Below are positions 41,681 to 50,253 of a stretch of DNA of 59,878 nucleotides, in pieces. The DNA lies in NCBI GenBank assembly GCA_910584585.1, contig CAJUBP010000028.1, forward strand, positions 1 through 59,878, given 5' to 3'. Numbering within the stretch: the first letter of the stretch is position 1; each line of letters begins with the position of its first letter. This stretch comes from an uncultured Lachnospiraceae bacterium. Lineage in GTDB: Bacteria; Bacillota; Clostridia; Lachnospirales; Lachnospiraceae. The notes under the pieces were generated by a model, which was given only the letters and a program-made list of their open reading frames with translations, did no database searches and was not told the DNA's origin. Position numbers and translations under genes: made by a program.

Positions 41681-42193
41681 TTATATCTCAATCGTTATTT
41701 CATACGTTTCATCAATCAGTATATAATCTGCGCTGTGCATTTTCGCAAGCTGTAAAAACTGTGCATTGTCTTCTAAAACATGTTCCATGGTACACTGCTC
41801 ATCCCCCAAACGGCTTTCGATGTCATTTGCGTGCCTTTTTATGTCGTCAAAGTGATTTTTGATATAATTCTCGCTCATTACAAGGCAGCAGTATTTGATA
41901 GATTCAAGATAGTTCTTTTCAAAATCCTTCGCCCAGTCAAAAGGAATATAACACCCTTCAATAATAAGATTTTGTCTGTTCTCTATGGCTGTTTTCATCA
42001 TCTCGCGAATCACAGGCCATAAATAATCGGCAAGTTCCTGATCATTTTCAGGCGTAAGCTTGGTATAGCCGCTGCGGATGAACCCCATTTTCAAATGGTC
42101 GATGGATAAATAAGGATACTTATATTGTTCAAGCAGTCTTTGAGCAAGCACAGTCTTACCTGTGTGCGACGCGCCGGTAATCAAAATAATCAT
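41681..42193 (-). CDS. P-loop nucleotide kinase-like protein
   Basis: A 170-residue cytoplasmic P-loop protein. The Walker A is GASHTGKT (residues 7-14), followed by helices and an IIEGCYIPFDW segment as in adenylate-kinase-like or zeta-toxin-like folds. It may phosphorylate a small molecule; no substrate can be named. GGGAGAAAAACA precedes the ATG at 42193. The longer frame upstream is ignored. It is followed by the GNAT gene. Confidence 0.82.
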   Translation of the reverse strand: MIILITGASHTGKTVLAQRLLEQYKYPYLSIDHLKMGFIRSGYTKLTPENDQELADYLWPVIREMMKTAIENRQNLIIEGCYIPFDWAKDFEKNYLESIKYCCLVMSENYIKNHFDDIKRHANDIESRLGDEQCTMEHVLEDNAQFLQLAKMHSADYILIDETYEITIEI

Positions 42194-42331
42194 TGTTTTT
42201 CTCCCTTTAAGGTACAAATTTTATATCGTTCATTATAGACTTATTATATGGTATTTGTCCAATGCTGGCAATGCCCGTTTGATTCTATAAAGAAAATCCT
42301 ATAAAGAAAATACAGCCAATACAGACCAACT

Positions 42332-42525
42332 CACCCGTCCAAGTTCTTTTTCCTATTTTCGCTGCGCAGCTAATCCAGTGCCACCCGCCGTCCCAGTTCC
42401 TTTTCCTATTTTCGCTGCACAGCTAATCCAGTGCCACCCGCCGTCCCAGTTCTTTTTCCTATTTTTCACTGCACATCAATAGGACACCCGCCCTCCCAAA
42501 ATCCTTTCTTATTTTTCGATACACA
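42332..42525. repeat. Four approximately 50-bp tandem repeats
   Basis: Units start CACCCG at 42332, 42382, 42435 and 42485 (periods 50, 53, 50), each with the pattern CAGTTCTTTTTCCTATTTTCG and, in the first three, GCTGC-CAGCTAATCCAGTG or a shortened form. The last unit runs into the left end of structured repeat copy 3. There is no ORF. The array lies in a 685-base gap (42194-42878). Confidence 0.85.
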
Positions 42526-42720
42526 GGCAATTCAGAGCGTTCCTTCCTCTAAGCAAACGATTCACGGGCGTTCTTAGCGCAGGCGAAATCCACTGTTTAC
42601 GCAGACTTAGGAAGGAGGGCTTTCCCGACTTCCTTAGTCGAAGTTAACAGTTAGTTCGCCGGAGCGCTGCCCGGTTTGCGTGAGGAAGGAACGCTCTGAA
42701 TTGCCGTCCGTTTCTAAAAA
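42505..42720. repeat. Dispersed structured repeat, full copy 3
   Basis: A perfect 24-bp outer stem joins 42526-42549 to 42682-42705. The core keeps CAAAC/GTTTG and GGGC/GCCC, and the inner hairpin has GGG-CTTT-CCC where the others have AGG-CTTT-CCT, a paired change. It lies upstream of the chemoreceptor gene. Confidence 0.85.
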
Positions 42721-42878
42721 AAAGAAAACTTCCACTCTGAATTGCCTTCTGCCCTTTAAAAAAATGCGAAAAATCAACCCATTTTAGAAACTTTTCTTGT
42801 ATAATTTGCCGAAACGTACTAAAATAGAAGAAGATCAAATACACTCCTGCAAATCATGTCAGGAAAAGGAAGGTGTTC

Positions 42879-44882
42879 ATGGAAAAGCAAGTACAAACAA
42901 AGGAAAAACGGGGAATCATATCCATCCGAATGAAGCTTCTGGCAATCATCGTGCCCATCGTGATACTCCTGATGGTGGCAATGGTGCTGGTAGCTTACAA
43001 CACGTCGGCAGGAATTATCGAGAATTATTCCAAAAATCTTCTGGAATCTTCGGTAGGAAACCAGTCTTCCCATATCGAAGGATGGCTGAATGAAAATATT
43101 GAGGCGTTTCAGGCTGTGAAAACGGCATTGGAAAGCATGAAACCGGAGGGGGAACAGCTCCAGAACATTCTGGATACATATTATAACTATAATTCCAATT
43201 ATCCCCAGGGCGTGTATATTGCAGATGAAGAAGGAAACATGTTTAAGGCGTCAGAATCTTCCCTGAATGAGCCGGACCCCCTGAACAGCACCTGGTATCA
43301 GGAGGGGCTTACCAGAGTAAATATGGCGGTGGGTTCCGCCTATGTGAATGCCCAGGGAGAAAATGTAATCAGTGCGTCCGGGATTTTAAATGACGGCTCC
43401 GGCAAGACAAAAGTAATTTCCGCGGACATGACGCTGGATCGCATTTCCATCATAGTAAATGGTTTTATGGAAATGAAAGATGCGGAATCATTTCTTGTGG
43501 ACGGAAGAGACGGAACCATTCTGGCAAATCGGGACAATGAGCTGATTTCCACCAAAATCGGCGGGGATGGCGGCAATGCTTTTCAGAAGCAGGTGGGAGA
43601 GAAAATCGCGGCCCGGGATTATGAATTCAGTGTTTTGGACGGGAATATGACGGTATTTGAAAAGGTGGCCGGAACAGACTGGATTCTCATTTCCTATGTT
43701 CCGAAAGATGTGGTTATGGCAGATTTGACAAGGCTGCGCACCATTATGATCGTTATCAGCGCAGTGTCCATTCTGGTATTGTGCGCAGTGATTGAGCGGG
43801 TGACCCATATTGTCATCAACCCGGTGAAGAAGCTGACTGAGGTAATCGCGGCCATGACAGACGGGGACTTTACCGTAGAGGTGACCAGTAAGGGAAATGA
43901 TGAAATTGCAGTGATGAGCCGCAGCGTAGAACGGTTTATCCGTTCTATGAAGAAGATGATTGCGTCCATGGGGGATATTTCAGGAAAGCTGGGAGCCCAG
44001 GCGGACACCAGCGACAATATGTCCAGGCAGATGCAGTCGGCAGCTACAATTCAGTCGGAATCTATGGGGGAATTGAATTCCACAGTGGATCAGCTTTCCC
44101 TCTCGGTATATGAGATTGCAGAAAACGCAACGAAACTGGCCGGCGTGGTGGCAGACACCAAGGAAGACAGCGATAATGTGGAACATAAGATGCAGGAGAC
44201 CGTAGAGGTATCCCAAAAGGGCAGACAGGATATGGAGCGTGTAGGAAAAGAACTGGAAAACATTATGGTTTCCATCCATAATCTGGAAACGGCCGTGGGA
44301 AAGGTTGGGACAGCCTCCGGTGAAATCGTGGCGATTGTCCAGTTGATTGGAAATATTGCTGAAGAGACGAACCTGCTGTCTTTGAATGCGTCCATTGAAG
44401 CGGCAAGAGCCGGAGAAGCAGGCAGAGGATTTGCGGTGGTGGCTTCTGAAATCGGAACCCTGGCCAATAACAGCGCAGAATCGGTGGATCATATTTCATC
44501 CTTAATTGAGCAGGTCAACGGGCTGGTAAAGGATGCAGTGCGCCAGACCGGCGAAAGCGCGGACGATATCAGCCGAAGCAGCGTATTGATACACGAGGCC
44601 ATTGACACTTTTGAGAAGATTTTTGTCAACATTCAGGAAACCAGCGAAATGATAGAGCATATGGTAAGCAAGATCAATGAGGTGGACGAAGTTGCGGCAA
44701 ATGTGGCGGCCATTTCACAGGAACAGGCGGCAAGCTCCGACGAGATTCTGGCTACTTCGGAAAATATGCTGGAGCAGGCCAAAGGAATTGCGGAAAACAG
44801 CGCCCATGTGGCGGATGAATCCAGAAGCCTGACAGCCTCATCCGAAGAACTGGCAGAACAGGTGAAATTATTCCGGATTTAA
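42879..44882 (+). CDS. Methyl-accepting chemotaxis protein
   Basis: A 667-residue chemoreceptor. A transmembrane helix (about 16-38) and a second (about 285-305) flank an outside Cache-type sensor domain. A HAMP (about 307-360) and a long coiled-coil signalling domain follow, with the conserved hairpin tip EETNLLSLNASIEAARAGE and GRGFAVVA. It signals to CheW/CheA at the cell pole. GGAAGGTG precedes the ATG at 42879; a TATAAT is at 42800-42805. It lies 12 bases before a solute-binding protein gene, which may supply its ligand. Confidence 0.96.
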   Translation: MEKQVQTKEKRGIISIRMKLLAIIVPIVILLMVAMVLVAYNTSAGIIENYSKNLLESSVGNQSSHIEGWLNENIEAFQAVKTALESMKPEGEQLQNILDTYYNYNSNYPQGVYIADEEGNMFKASESSLNEPDPLNSTWYQEGLTRVNMAVGSAYVNAQGENVISASGILNDGSGKTKVISADMTLDRISIIVNGFMEMKDAESFLVDGRDGTILANRDNELISTKIGGDGGNAFQKQVGEKIAARDYEFSVLDGNMTVFEKVAGTDWILISYVPKDVVMADLTRLRTIMIVISAVSILVLCAVIERVTHIVINPVKKLTEVIAAMTDGDFTVEVTSKGNDEIAVMSRSVERFIRSMKKMIASMGDISGKLGAQADTSDNMSRQMQSAATIQSESMGELNSTVDQLSLSVYEIAENATKLAGVVADTKEDSDNVEHKMQETVEVSQKGRQDMERVGKELENIMVSIHNLETAVGKVGTASGEIVAIVQLIGNIAEETNLLSLNASIEAARAGEAGRGFAVVASEIGTLANNSAESVDHISSLIEQVNGLVKDAVRQTGESADDISRSSVLIHEAIDTFEKIFVNIQETSEMIEHMVSKINEVDEVAANVAAISQEQAASSDEILATSENMLEQAKGIAENSAHVADESRSLTASSEELAEQVKLFRI

Positions 44883-44894
44883 GGAGGGGTTGTG

Positions 44895-45866
44895 ATGAAA
44901 AAGATAACAGGTTTACTATTGATAATTGCAGTGACGCTGGGTCTGTGCGGGTGCGCCGGAAAGGGCAGCGCTTCTGCCGGGGGCGGCAATGTGAAGATTT
45001 ATCTGTCCCTGTCTTCGGCAGATACTTTCCGAACCGTGCTGGTGAATCAGGCAAAGGAAACGGCGGAAAAAATGGGGGCGGTTCTGGAGATTCATGAAGC
45101 GGAGGACTCCATTGAGGTGCAGGTGGCGCAGATTAAGAAAGCGGTGGAAGAAGGCTTCCATGTGATTATGTGCTCTCCGGTGGATACCGACACTACCCTG
45201 GAGCTGGAAGCAATTGCGGGGGATGTTCCCATTATATTTTTCAACAGCTGTCCGGATGATTCCTGCCTGGAAGCGGACAAGTATATGTACGTGGGATCAG
45301 ACGAAGGGGTTGCCGGCCAGTATCAGGCGGAATATATTCTGGATAAAATGTCGGGTAAAGATGAGATCAATGTGGCGATTTTGACAGGCCCTTCCAGCCA
45401 TTCCGCCACGGAGGGAAGAACCGGTCAGCTGAAAAATACGCTGAATGATTCCGGAAAGAAAATCAACTATGTATTTCAGGATGAGGCAGACTGGGATCAG
45501 GAGAAAGCGGAGAAATATTTTGACATTTTCCTCAGTACAGGAAGAGAGTTTGATGTGGCAGTGTGCAATAACGACGCCATGGCCTTAGGGGTGATTGACT
45601 CCTGCAAGAAAAATGGAGTGAAAGATCCGGTTATTCTGGGAATTGACGCCACAGCCGACGGATGTGAGGCAATTATTGCGGGTGACATGGCGTTTACGGT
45701 GTACCAGTCGGCTGTCGGTCAGGGAGAGGCGGCGGTAAAAGCGGCCATTGCCCTGGGATCCGGCGGTTCTGCAAAGGATCAGGATGGACTGTCTAAAGAC
45801 GGTAAATATGTCTGGGTTCCGTTTGAAAAAGTGGACAGTTCCAATGTGGAAAAATATCAGCAGTAA
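44895..45866 (+). CDS. Sugar-binding-like lipoprotein (periplasmic-binding fold)
   Basis: A 323-residue lipoprotein: signal peptide with lipobox LCGC (about residues 17-20), then a type I periplasmic-binding domain of the Peripla_BP_4 family (VKIYLSLSSADTFRTVLVNQ, SPVDTDTTLEL, ILGIDATADGCEAI). Such proteins bind sugars or autoinducers. AAGGAGG precedes the ATG at 44895 (GTG at 44892 possible). No ABC permease or ATPase genes are nearby, so it may feed the MCP instead of a transporter. Confidence 0.9.
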   Translation: MKKITGLLLIIAVTLGLCGCAGKGSASAGGGNVKIYLSLSSADTFRTVLVNQAKETAEKMGAVLEIHEAEDSIEVQVAQIKKAVEEGFHVIMCSPVDTDTTLELEAIAGDVPIIFFNSCPDDSCLEADKYMYVGSDEGVAGQYQAEYILDKMSGKDEINVAILTGPSSHSATEGRTGQLKNTLNDSGKKINYVFQDEADWDQEKAEKYFDIFLSTGREFDVAVCNNDAMALGVIDSCKKNGVKDPVILGIDATADGCEAIIAGDMAFTVYQSAVGQGEAAVKAAIALGSGGSAKDQDGLSKDGKYVWVPFEKVDSSNVEKYQQ

Positions 45867-45883
45867 AAAAGGAGAAATAAGTT

Positions 45884-46765
45884 ATGGTGTATGAGTTGAA
45901 AAATGAAAAGCTTACAGTTCAGTTTTCGGATCAGGGCGCAGAGATGATTTCACTGAAAAATAATCAGACAGGCCAGGAATATCTGTGGCAGGGAGATTCC
46001 CAGTATTGGGGGCGCCGTTCACCGGTTCTGTTTCCTGTGGTGGGAAGGCTGATCCGGGATCGGTTTGTGTATGAAGAGAAAGAATATCCTATGTCTCAGC
46101 ATGGGTTTGCCAGGGATATGGAGTTTGAATGTATCTCGGAAAACGGAGATGAGATATGGTTTTTATTGGAGGCGACTCCCGTAACCAGAGAGAATTATCC
46201 TTTTGATTTCCGGCTGGAAATCGGTTACCGGCTGAACGAGGAGACGGTTACTGTGATTTGGAAAGTGACCAATCAGGAGCCGGAGCGGGAGATGTACTTT
46301 TCTATTGGAGGACACCCGGGATTTTTATGCCCCCTGAAAGAGGGCGAGTCCCAAAGCGAGTACAGTATCTGGATGAATCAGGAGGAAGTGCTTTTTTCTA
46401 AAATAAATCTGGAGACGGGACTGATGTATAATTATAAGAATCTGCTGACTCTTCCGAAGGGCAGGCGGATACTGGAAGAAGGATTTTTCGATGAGGGAGC
46501 CTATATTTTGGAAGATTATCAGGTGCAGAAGATTTCACTGGTTGATCCGGAAAATAAACCCTACCTCACCGTGAGTTTTCAGTCTCCCCTGGTGGGAATT
46601 TGGTCGCCGGAGAAGAAAAACGCGCCCTTTGTCTGCATTGAGCCGTGGTACGGAAGATGCGACAGAGAGGAATTTTCCGGAACGCTGAAGAATCGGGAAT
46701 GGAACAATATGCTTGTGCCCGGTGGCGTTTTTGAGCGCTCCTATCAGATTACCGTAGAACAGTAG
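45884..46765 (+). CDS. Aldose 1-epimerase family protein (LacX-like)
   Basis: A 293-residue galactose-mutarotase-like beta-sandwich enzyme, interconverting sugar anomers. Features are LWQGDSQYWGRRSPVLFPVVGRL, the catalytic-region MSQHGFARD, GGHPGFLCPL and CIEPWYGRCD. AAAGGAG precedes the ATG, 17 bases after the binding-protein gene. It makes sense next to a sugar-sensing protein. The sugar is unknown. Confidence 0.93.
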   Translation: MVYELKNEKLTVQFSDQGAEMISLKNNQTGQEYLWQGDSQYWGRRSPVLFPVVGRLIRDRFVYEEKEYPMSQHGFARDMEFECISENGDEIWFLLEATPVTRENYPFDFRLEIGYRLNEETVTVIWKVTNQEPEREMYFSIGGHPGFLCPLKEGESQSEYSIWMNQEEVLFSKINLETGLMYNYKNLLTLPKGRRILEEGFFDEGAYILEDYQVQKISLVDPENKPYLTVSFQSPLVGIWSPEKKNAPFVCIEPWYGRCDREEFSGTLKNREWNNMLVPGGVFERSYQITVEQ

Positions 46766-46930
46766 AAATGATAATCTGATAAGAATTGTAACTAAGAATC
46801 AGGCAATCGCCCGGATTTTTCATTATAATTCTGGAATGAAAATCTCCCAGGAGGATATAATAAAAGAAAAGCCTGGAAATAGGAATTTCTATTCTGACAG
46901 TTCCGAAGGCAGAGAAAAGGAGAAAGCATT

Positions 46931-47299
46931 ATGAAATTTTTTAAGTGCAGGGAATGCGGCAGCCTGGCAATGGAGATTGTGTCAGGAGAACATGACAGCG
47001 CAAAAGTATTTCAGGAATTAAAAGCCAATACTACAGATGCTTCCGGAGAGAAACATGTGCCGGTGGTGGAGAAGAAGGACGGCGCCATTTTGGTAAAAGT
47101 GGGAGAACTGGAGCATCCTATGCTGGAAGAGCATCATATTATGTGGATTTATCTGGAGACAGAGCATGGCGGAATGCTGAGGAAGCTTTCCGCCGGCGAG
47201 AAGCCGGAAGCGGAATTCCCCATTTCCGCGAATGATAAACCGGTGGCAGCTTACGAATACTGCAACCTGCATGGGCTGTGGAAAGCAGAAATTAAATAA
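46931..47299 (+). CDS. Superoxide reductase-like (desulfoferrodoxin family) protein
   Basis: A 122-residue protein with a C-terminal neelaredoxin/superoxide reductase domain: iron ligands appear as His in EKHVPVV, His residues in ELEHPMLEEHHIMWIYL and Cys/His in EYCNLHGLWK. It would reduce superoxide to peroxide in the cytoplasm. The N-terminus has KCREC, but the second Cys pair that would complete a desulforedoxin centre is absent. AAAAGGAG precedes the ATG. It is monocistronic and ends at a hairpin. Confidence 0.87.
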   Translation: MKFFKCRECGSLAMEIVSGEHDSAKVFQELKANTTDASGEKHVPVVEKKDGAILVKVGELEHPMLEEHHIMWIYLETEHGGMLRKLSAGEKPEAEFPISANDKPVAAYEYCNLHGLWKAEIK

Positions 47300-47357
47300 G
47301 GAACTGCCGCAAAATGAAAGGCGCGGGTTACAAAGAATTTTATTTTGCGGCAATTCC
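47300..47357 (+). terminator. Hairpin after the superoxide reductase-like gene
   Basis: TGCCGCAAAAT pairs with ATTTTGCGGCA, with GGAA and TTCC extending it, around a 30-base loop. It is probably the terminator between convergent genes. Confidence 0.65.
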
Positions 47358-47373
47358 TAAGTTTCCTGCAGCA

Positions 47374-47429
47374 TTAGAGCGTGCCTTAAAATTGCTTTCC
47401 GCAAGATGTCGTTCCAATTCACGCTCTAA
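47374..47429. repeat. Short AGAGCGTG-family inverted repeat
   Basis: TTAGAGCGTG (47374-47383) and CACGCTCTAA (47420-47429) are perfectly complementary, with TTAAAATTGC inside as in the 164-bp element. It overlaps the stop codon of the EpsG-like gene. Confidence 0.6.
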
Positions 47430-48628
47430 GGCAGCAGCGCCCCATCCGGCTGAGACAGGCTCATGTCCAATAAGCTGACATAAGGGTAGACCCGGTGAAA
47501 GCCTTCTGCTGCGGCAAACAGGAACCAGGCCAGGCCGAATAACAGAAACAGGAACAGGACGCGGCGGTAAGTCAGCGCCAGAGTTCCTGTTTTTTGATGG
47601 GACTTCCCTGCCGTTTCGGAGGCAGAAGAAAGGTTATCCAGCCAATAAGACTTCCCTGCCGTTTCGGAGGCAGAAGAAAGGCCATCCTTCCGGTAAGAGT
47701 CAATGATTTCCGGAATCGCCAGCAGGGAAAACACAAAGGGATAGATGGCAAAACGTTCCAGAATAAAGTGTTTTGTGATAAATAGGTTGATTAAAAATTG
47801 ATAAAGCGCGCTGTTTAAGTAAATGTTGCGCCGCTGCTGGTCTTTGATTCGGTTTCGGAATAAATAGATCAACAGGCAGTAAACTGCCGGCAGCAAGATA
47901 TATTCAAATCCATTAGCGCTCCAGAAATAACTGCCCTGGTAATTGGCGTATCTTGCCGGAAGAACCGGCGTCAGAAAACGGAAAACCGGATCAAAGAAAA
48001 CATAGGTCAGGCAGGCGGCTCCCAGCAGAAATCCCAGACAGGGTTTGCTGTGCTTTCTGGGCAGAACAAAATACAGGGGCCAGACAAACCACAGGGAGTT
48101 GTGGAACAGGCCGCCCAAAAAGATGAGAACCGTATAAGGCAGTAGCTTCCTGTTTTTCAGGTAAGGATATGTCAGCAGAAAGAAAGCGGCGGCGATGGAC
48201 TGGCGGATTAAGTTCATATTATAGGCCAGAAACTGCAGCGTGAGATAGAGGTAGACGCTGACCCAGGGAATTTTGGAATTGCGGGAAATAAAATGCATGG
48301 CTGCGGCCATCAGAAAAAGGTTGATAAACATCAGAAAGACAGGGAAGGGGCAGCCTGCCAGCGAAAACAGCTTGCAGACCAGATAGTAAAAGGGCTCGCT
48401 TCTGTGGTACAGAAAAATATCCTGAAAAGACCAGGGGATTACCATGTGATAAATATTGCGGTAGGAAAAATAGTCAAATCCGATGGCGTACCGGAAGGAA
48501 GCCAGAAACGAAAACAGCAGGAAAGCGAAGGCAAGATAACAGGCGTTCTGCTTCTGACTTTGCTTTTTGCCGGTGAAAAAATATCCAAACCCTGTCAGCA
48601 GGGAGATTGAAACGTAATAAACAGCCAT
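47426..48628 (-). CDS. EpsG-family membrane protein
   Basis: A 400-residue polytopic protein with about ten helices, resembling EpsG-type exopolysaccharide polymerases: ASFRYAIGFDYFSYRNIY and AYNMNLIRQSIAAAFFLL, then GGLFHNSLWFVW. Near the C-terminus, a segment with SSASETAGKS is present twice because a 48-bp unit (about 47602-47690) is duplicated in frame. AAAGGAG precedes the ATG at 48628. It stands alone in the window, with no polysaccharide cluster. The stop lies in a short inverted repeat. Confidence 0.85.
   Translation of the reverse strand: MAVYYVSISLLTGFGYFFTGKKQSQKQNACYLAFAFLLFSFLASFRYAIGFDYFSYRNIYHMVIPWSFQDIFLYHRSEPFYYLVCKLFSLAGCPFPVFLMFINLFLMAAAMHFISRNSKIPWVSVYLYLTLQFLAYNMNLIRQSIAAAFFLLTYPYLKNRKLLPYTVLIFLGGLFHNSLWFVWPLYFVLPRKHSKPCLGFLLGAACLTYVFFDPVFRFLTPVLPARYANYQGSYFWSANGFEYILLPAVYCLLIYLFRNRIKDQQRRNIYLNSALYQFLINLFITKHFILERFAIYPFVFSLLAIPEIIDSYRKDGLSSASETAGKSYWLDNLSSASETAGKSHQKTGTLALTYRRVLFLFLLFGLAWFLFAAAEGFHRVYPYVSLLDMSLSQPDGALLP
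47602..47690 (-). repeat. 48-bp in-frame duplication in the EpsG-like gene
   Basis: GACTTCCCTGCCGTTTCGG and the following 14 bases occur at 47602 and 47650, identical over 33 bases. The duplication encodes a doubled SSASETAGKS in a cytoplasmic or outer loop near the last helix. Confidence 0.9.
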
Positions 48629-48700
48629 AGCCGGACTCCTTTCTTTCATATGGCGGGATGATAATTTTATAAAAACTTCAGACTTTTCTACAGTGATTAT

Positions 48701-48734
48701 GCAGCCGCTTCCGTAAGAATCGGAAAGCGGCTGC
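48701..48734. terminator. Hairpin downstream of the secreted-protein gene
   Basis: GCAGCCGCTTCC pairs with GGAAAGCGGCTGC around an 8-base loop; TTGTTTTAT follows on the plus strand. Confidence 0.55.
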
Positions 48735-48865
48735 TTGTTTTATATTCTGTTCTTACGGAATTTTTTATCTTCCATAAGGTAACGCACTGTGCCAGACGCG
48801 GATTATTTAATCTTTTGTTTCAGTGTCTTTTGTTTCGGCGGATTTCCCGTGGCGGAAAATCTTTG

Positions 48866-49459
48866 CTAATTTGTAATGGATGTTTTGCTTACTACGAAAG
48901 TAGGCGTAACATTGAAGGTTGCGCTTTCAGAAACATCCTGTCCCAGTGTGCCCACTACATACAGCGCGCCTTCCTGGTTGGAATTCAGAACCAGAACATT
49001 CATATCCTGACGTTTGTTGGCTTCCAGCCATCTGGCGTTTGCCAGGTCTGTGGGCATTTCGCCGGGAGTTTCTTCCTGCTTTAATCCAATGGCAATCTGG
49101 TTGGCGGTAACAGCGCCGGTGTTGCTCCAGGTGGTGTTTCTCAGTTTGCTGATGTCCACGCTGGTGTAAGACACATCTACCTGCACCGGAACATTGGAGT
49201 TATTTTTCACGTTGATACGCGGTGAAATAACTTTGTTCTGAGTGGAAAGGCTGTTGCTGATGTTGAAAGGAACAAATGTGGGCATGGTAACCGAGAGGAT
49301 GGTGGGCTCAATGGTGCCGACCATCTCCACCTGTCCGGAACCGCCCACCGGGATATCCCTGGTGGTTGTCACATCAGAAGCGTGAACGGTAGTGGAAAAT
49401 GCGGAAGCAAGCAAGGCTGCCGTTAATGCAAGCTGTAAAAACATATTTTTTTTCTTCAT
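48866..49459 (-). CDS. Secreted protein of unknown function
   Basis: A 197-residue protein with a signal peptide (about 1-27, cleavage after VHA) and a Ser/Thr/Val-rich beta-type domain (EMVGTIEPTILSVTMPTFVPFNI), with no transmembrane anchor at the C-terminus. It resembles surface-exposed or matrix-type proteins in composition, but I recognise no family. GGAGGG precedes the ATG at 49459. It follows the single-pass membrane protein gene by 45 bases on the same strand. Confidence 0.8.
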   Translation of the reverse strand: MKKKNMFLQLALTAALLASAFSTTVHASDVTTTRDIPVGGSGQVEMVGTIEPTILSVTMPTFVPFNISNSLSTQNKVISPRINVKNNSNVPVQVDVSYTSVDISKLRNTTWSNTGAVTANQIAIGLKQEETPGEMPTDLANARWLEANKRQDMNVLVLNSNQEGALYVVGTLGQDVSESATFNVTPTFVVSKTSITN

Positions 49460-49504
49460 AAGTATCCCTCCATAGCGCATCCGGCACAGTGCGGATACAG
49501 CAGG

Positions 49505-50014
49505 TTAATTCTGTACCGTAATGGTAATCTGCGCGCCGGTCTGCCCGATATATTCGCCGCTTTCTTCTTCATAAGCTTTGAAATAAGCGGTGGCGTTGTA
49601 AGTTCCTTTCTTCAGAACCTTGTCCAGCTTGACATTTTCTATGTAAGTTCCCGGCTTTAAATATTTGGAAGCATAGACTTCTTCCTCTGTTTTGTCCACC
49701 ACGATGCTGACCCGCAGCAGCTTGGCGTTATTTCCGGGATTTTCGATCAGCAGGTTACCCTTGTCAGTTCCGTTTAAGAAAACGGGAGAGGTATTAATGG
49801 AAAATGCAATCATGCTGCGGTCCAATTGATTCTGCAGTTCTTTTCTTCTCTCATCCACATCAACGCCGGGCAGAATACCGGTGGTGGCGTTGTCGTCGTA
49901 CTGCAGTTCATTGGCGTCTTTTCTGGTAAAGAGAAAATAGCAGACCCCAATGGTAATCAGAATCAGCAGGATTACGGCGAGAATAATCAGCGCCCTTTTC
50001 TTGTTTTTGCTCAT
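49505..50014 (-). CDS. Single-pass membrane protein with beta-type outer domain
   Basis: A 169-residue protein with basic start, one transmembrane helix (about 7-29) and an extracytoplasmic domain (about 65-169) of predicted beta strands (NLLIENPGNNAKLLRVSIVV, YLKPGTYIENVKL, GTYNATAYFKAYEE). GAGGAG precedes the ATG at 50014. It is in operon with the secreted-protein gene, suggesting a shared surface role. No family recognised. Confidence 0.8.
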   Translation of the reverse strand: MSKNKKRALIILAVILLILITIGVCYFLFTRKDANELQYDDNATTGILPGVDVDERRKELQNQLDRSMIAFSINTSPVFLNGTDKGNLLIENPGNNAKLLRVSIVVDKTEEEVYASKYLKPGTYIENVKLDKVLKKGTYNATAYFKAYEEESGEYIGQTGAQITITVQN

Positions 50015-50208
50015 AAGCTTCAACTCCTCCTTTGTGAAAAAATGGTACTGTAAAAATTTGTTAATTTTTCTCATTATAAGTTGAAATTTATCAGAATTCA
50101 AGAAAAACTTATCGACAAATTCTCTTATTTTTCGACAATATAGGAAATTGTTCCTATATTAAAGAAAATTTAGCATAGTCATATGGCCTTGACCCCTCTT
50201 GTATTTTC

Positions 50209-50247
50209 GGAGGGTGTAACAGCCCTCCAGACGAAAGAAAGGAGGGC
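50209..50247 (+). promoter_or_regulatory. Alternative hairpins over the toxin ribosome site
   Basis: GGAGGG (50209-50214) can pair with CCCTCC (50223-50228), or GCCCTCC (50222-50228) can pair instead with the ribosome site GGAGGGC (50241-50247). The two are mutually exclusive, as in translational control of type I toxins. Confidence 0.65.
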
Positions 50248-50253
50248 GATACA

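Noticed and set aside
42332..42525. Possible CRISPR array
   Set aside because: Only four units with 50-53-bp periods, near-identical throughout without unique spacers, and no cas genes.
42757..42815. Sigma-D-type motility promoter before the chemoreceptor
   Set aside because: A TAAA- and GCCGA-like pair exists but with wrong spacing; only the TATAAT is convincing.
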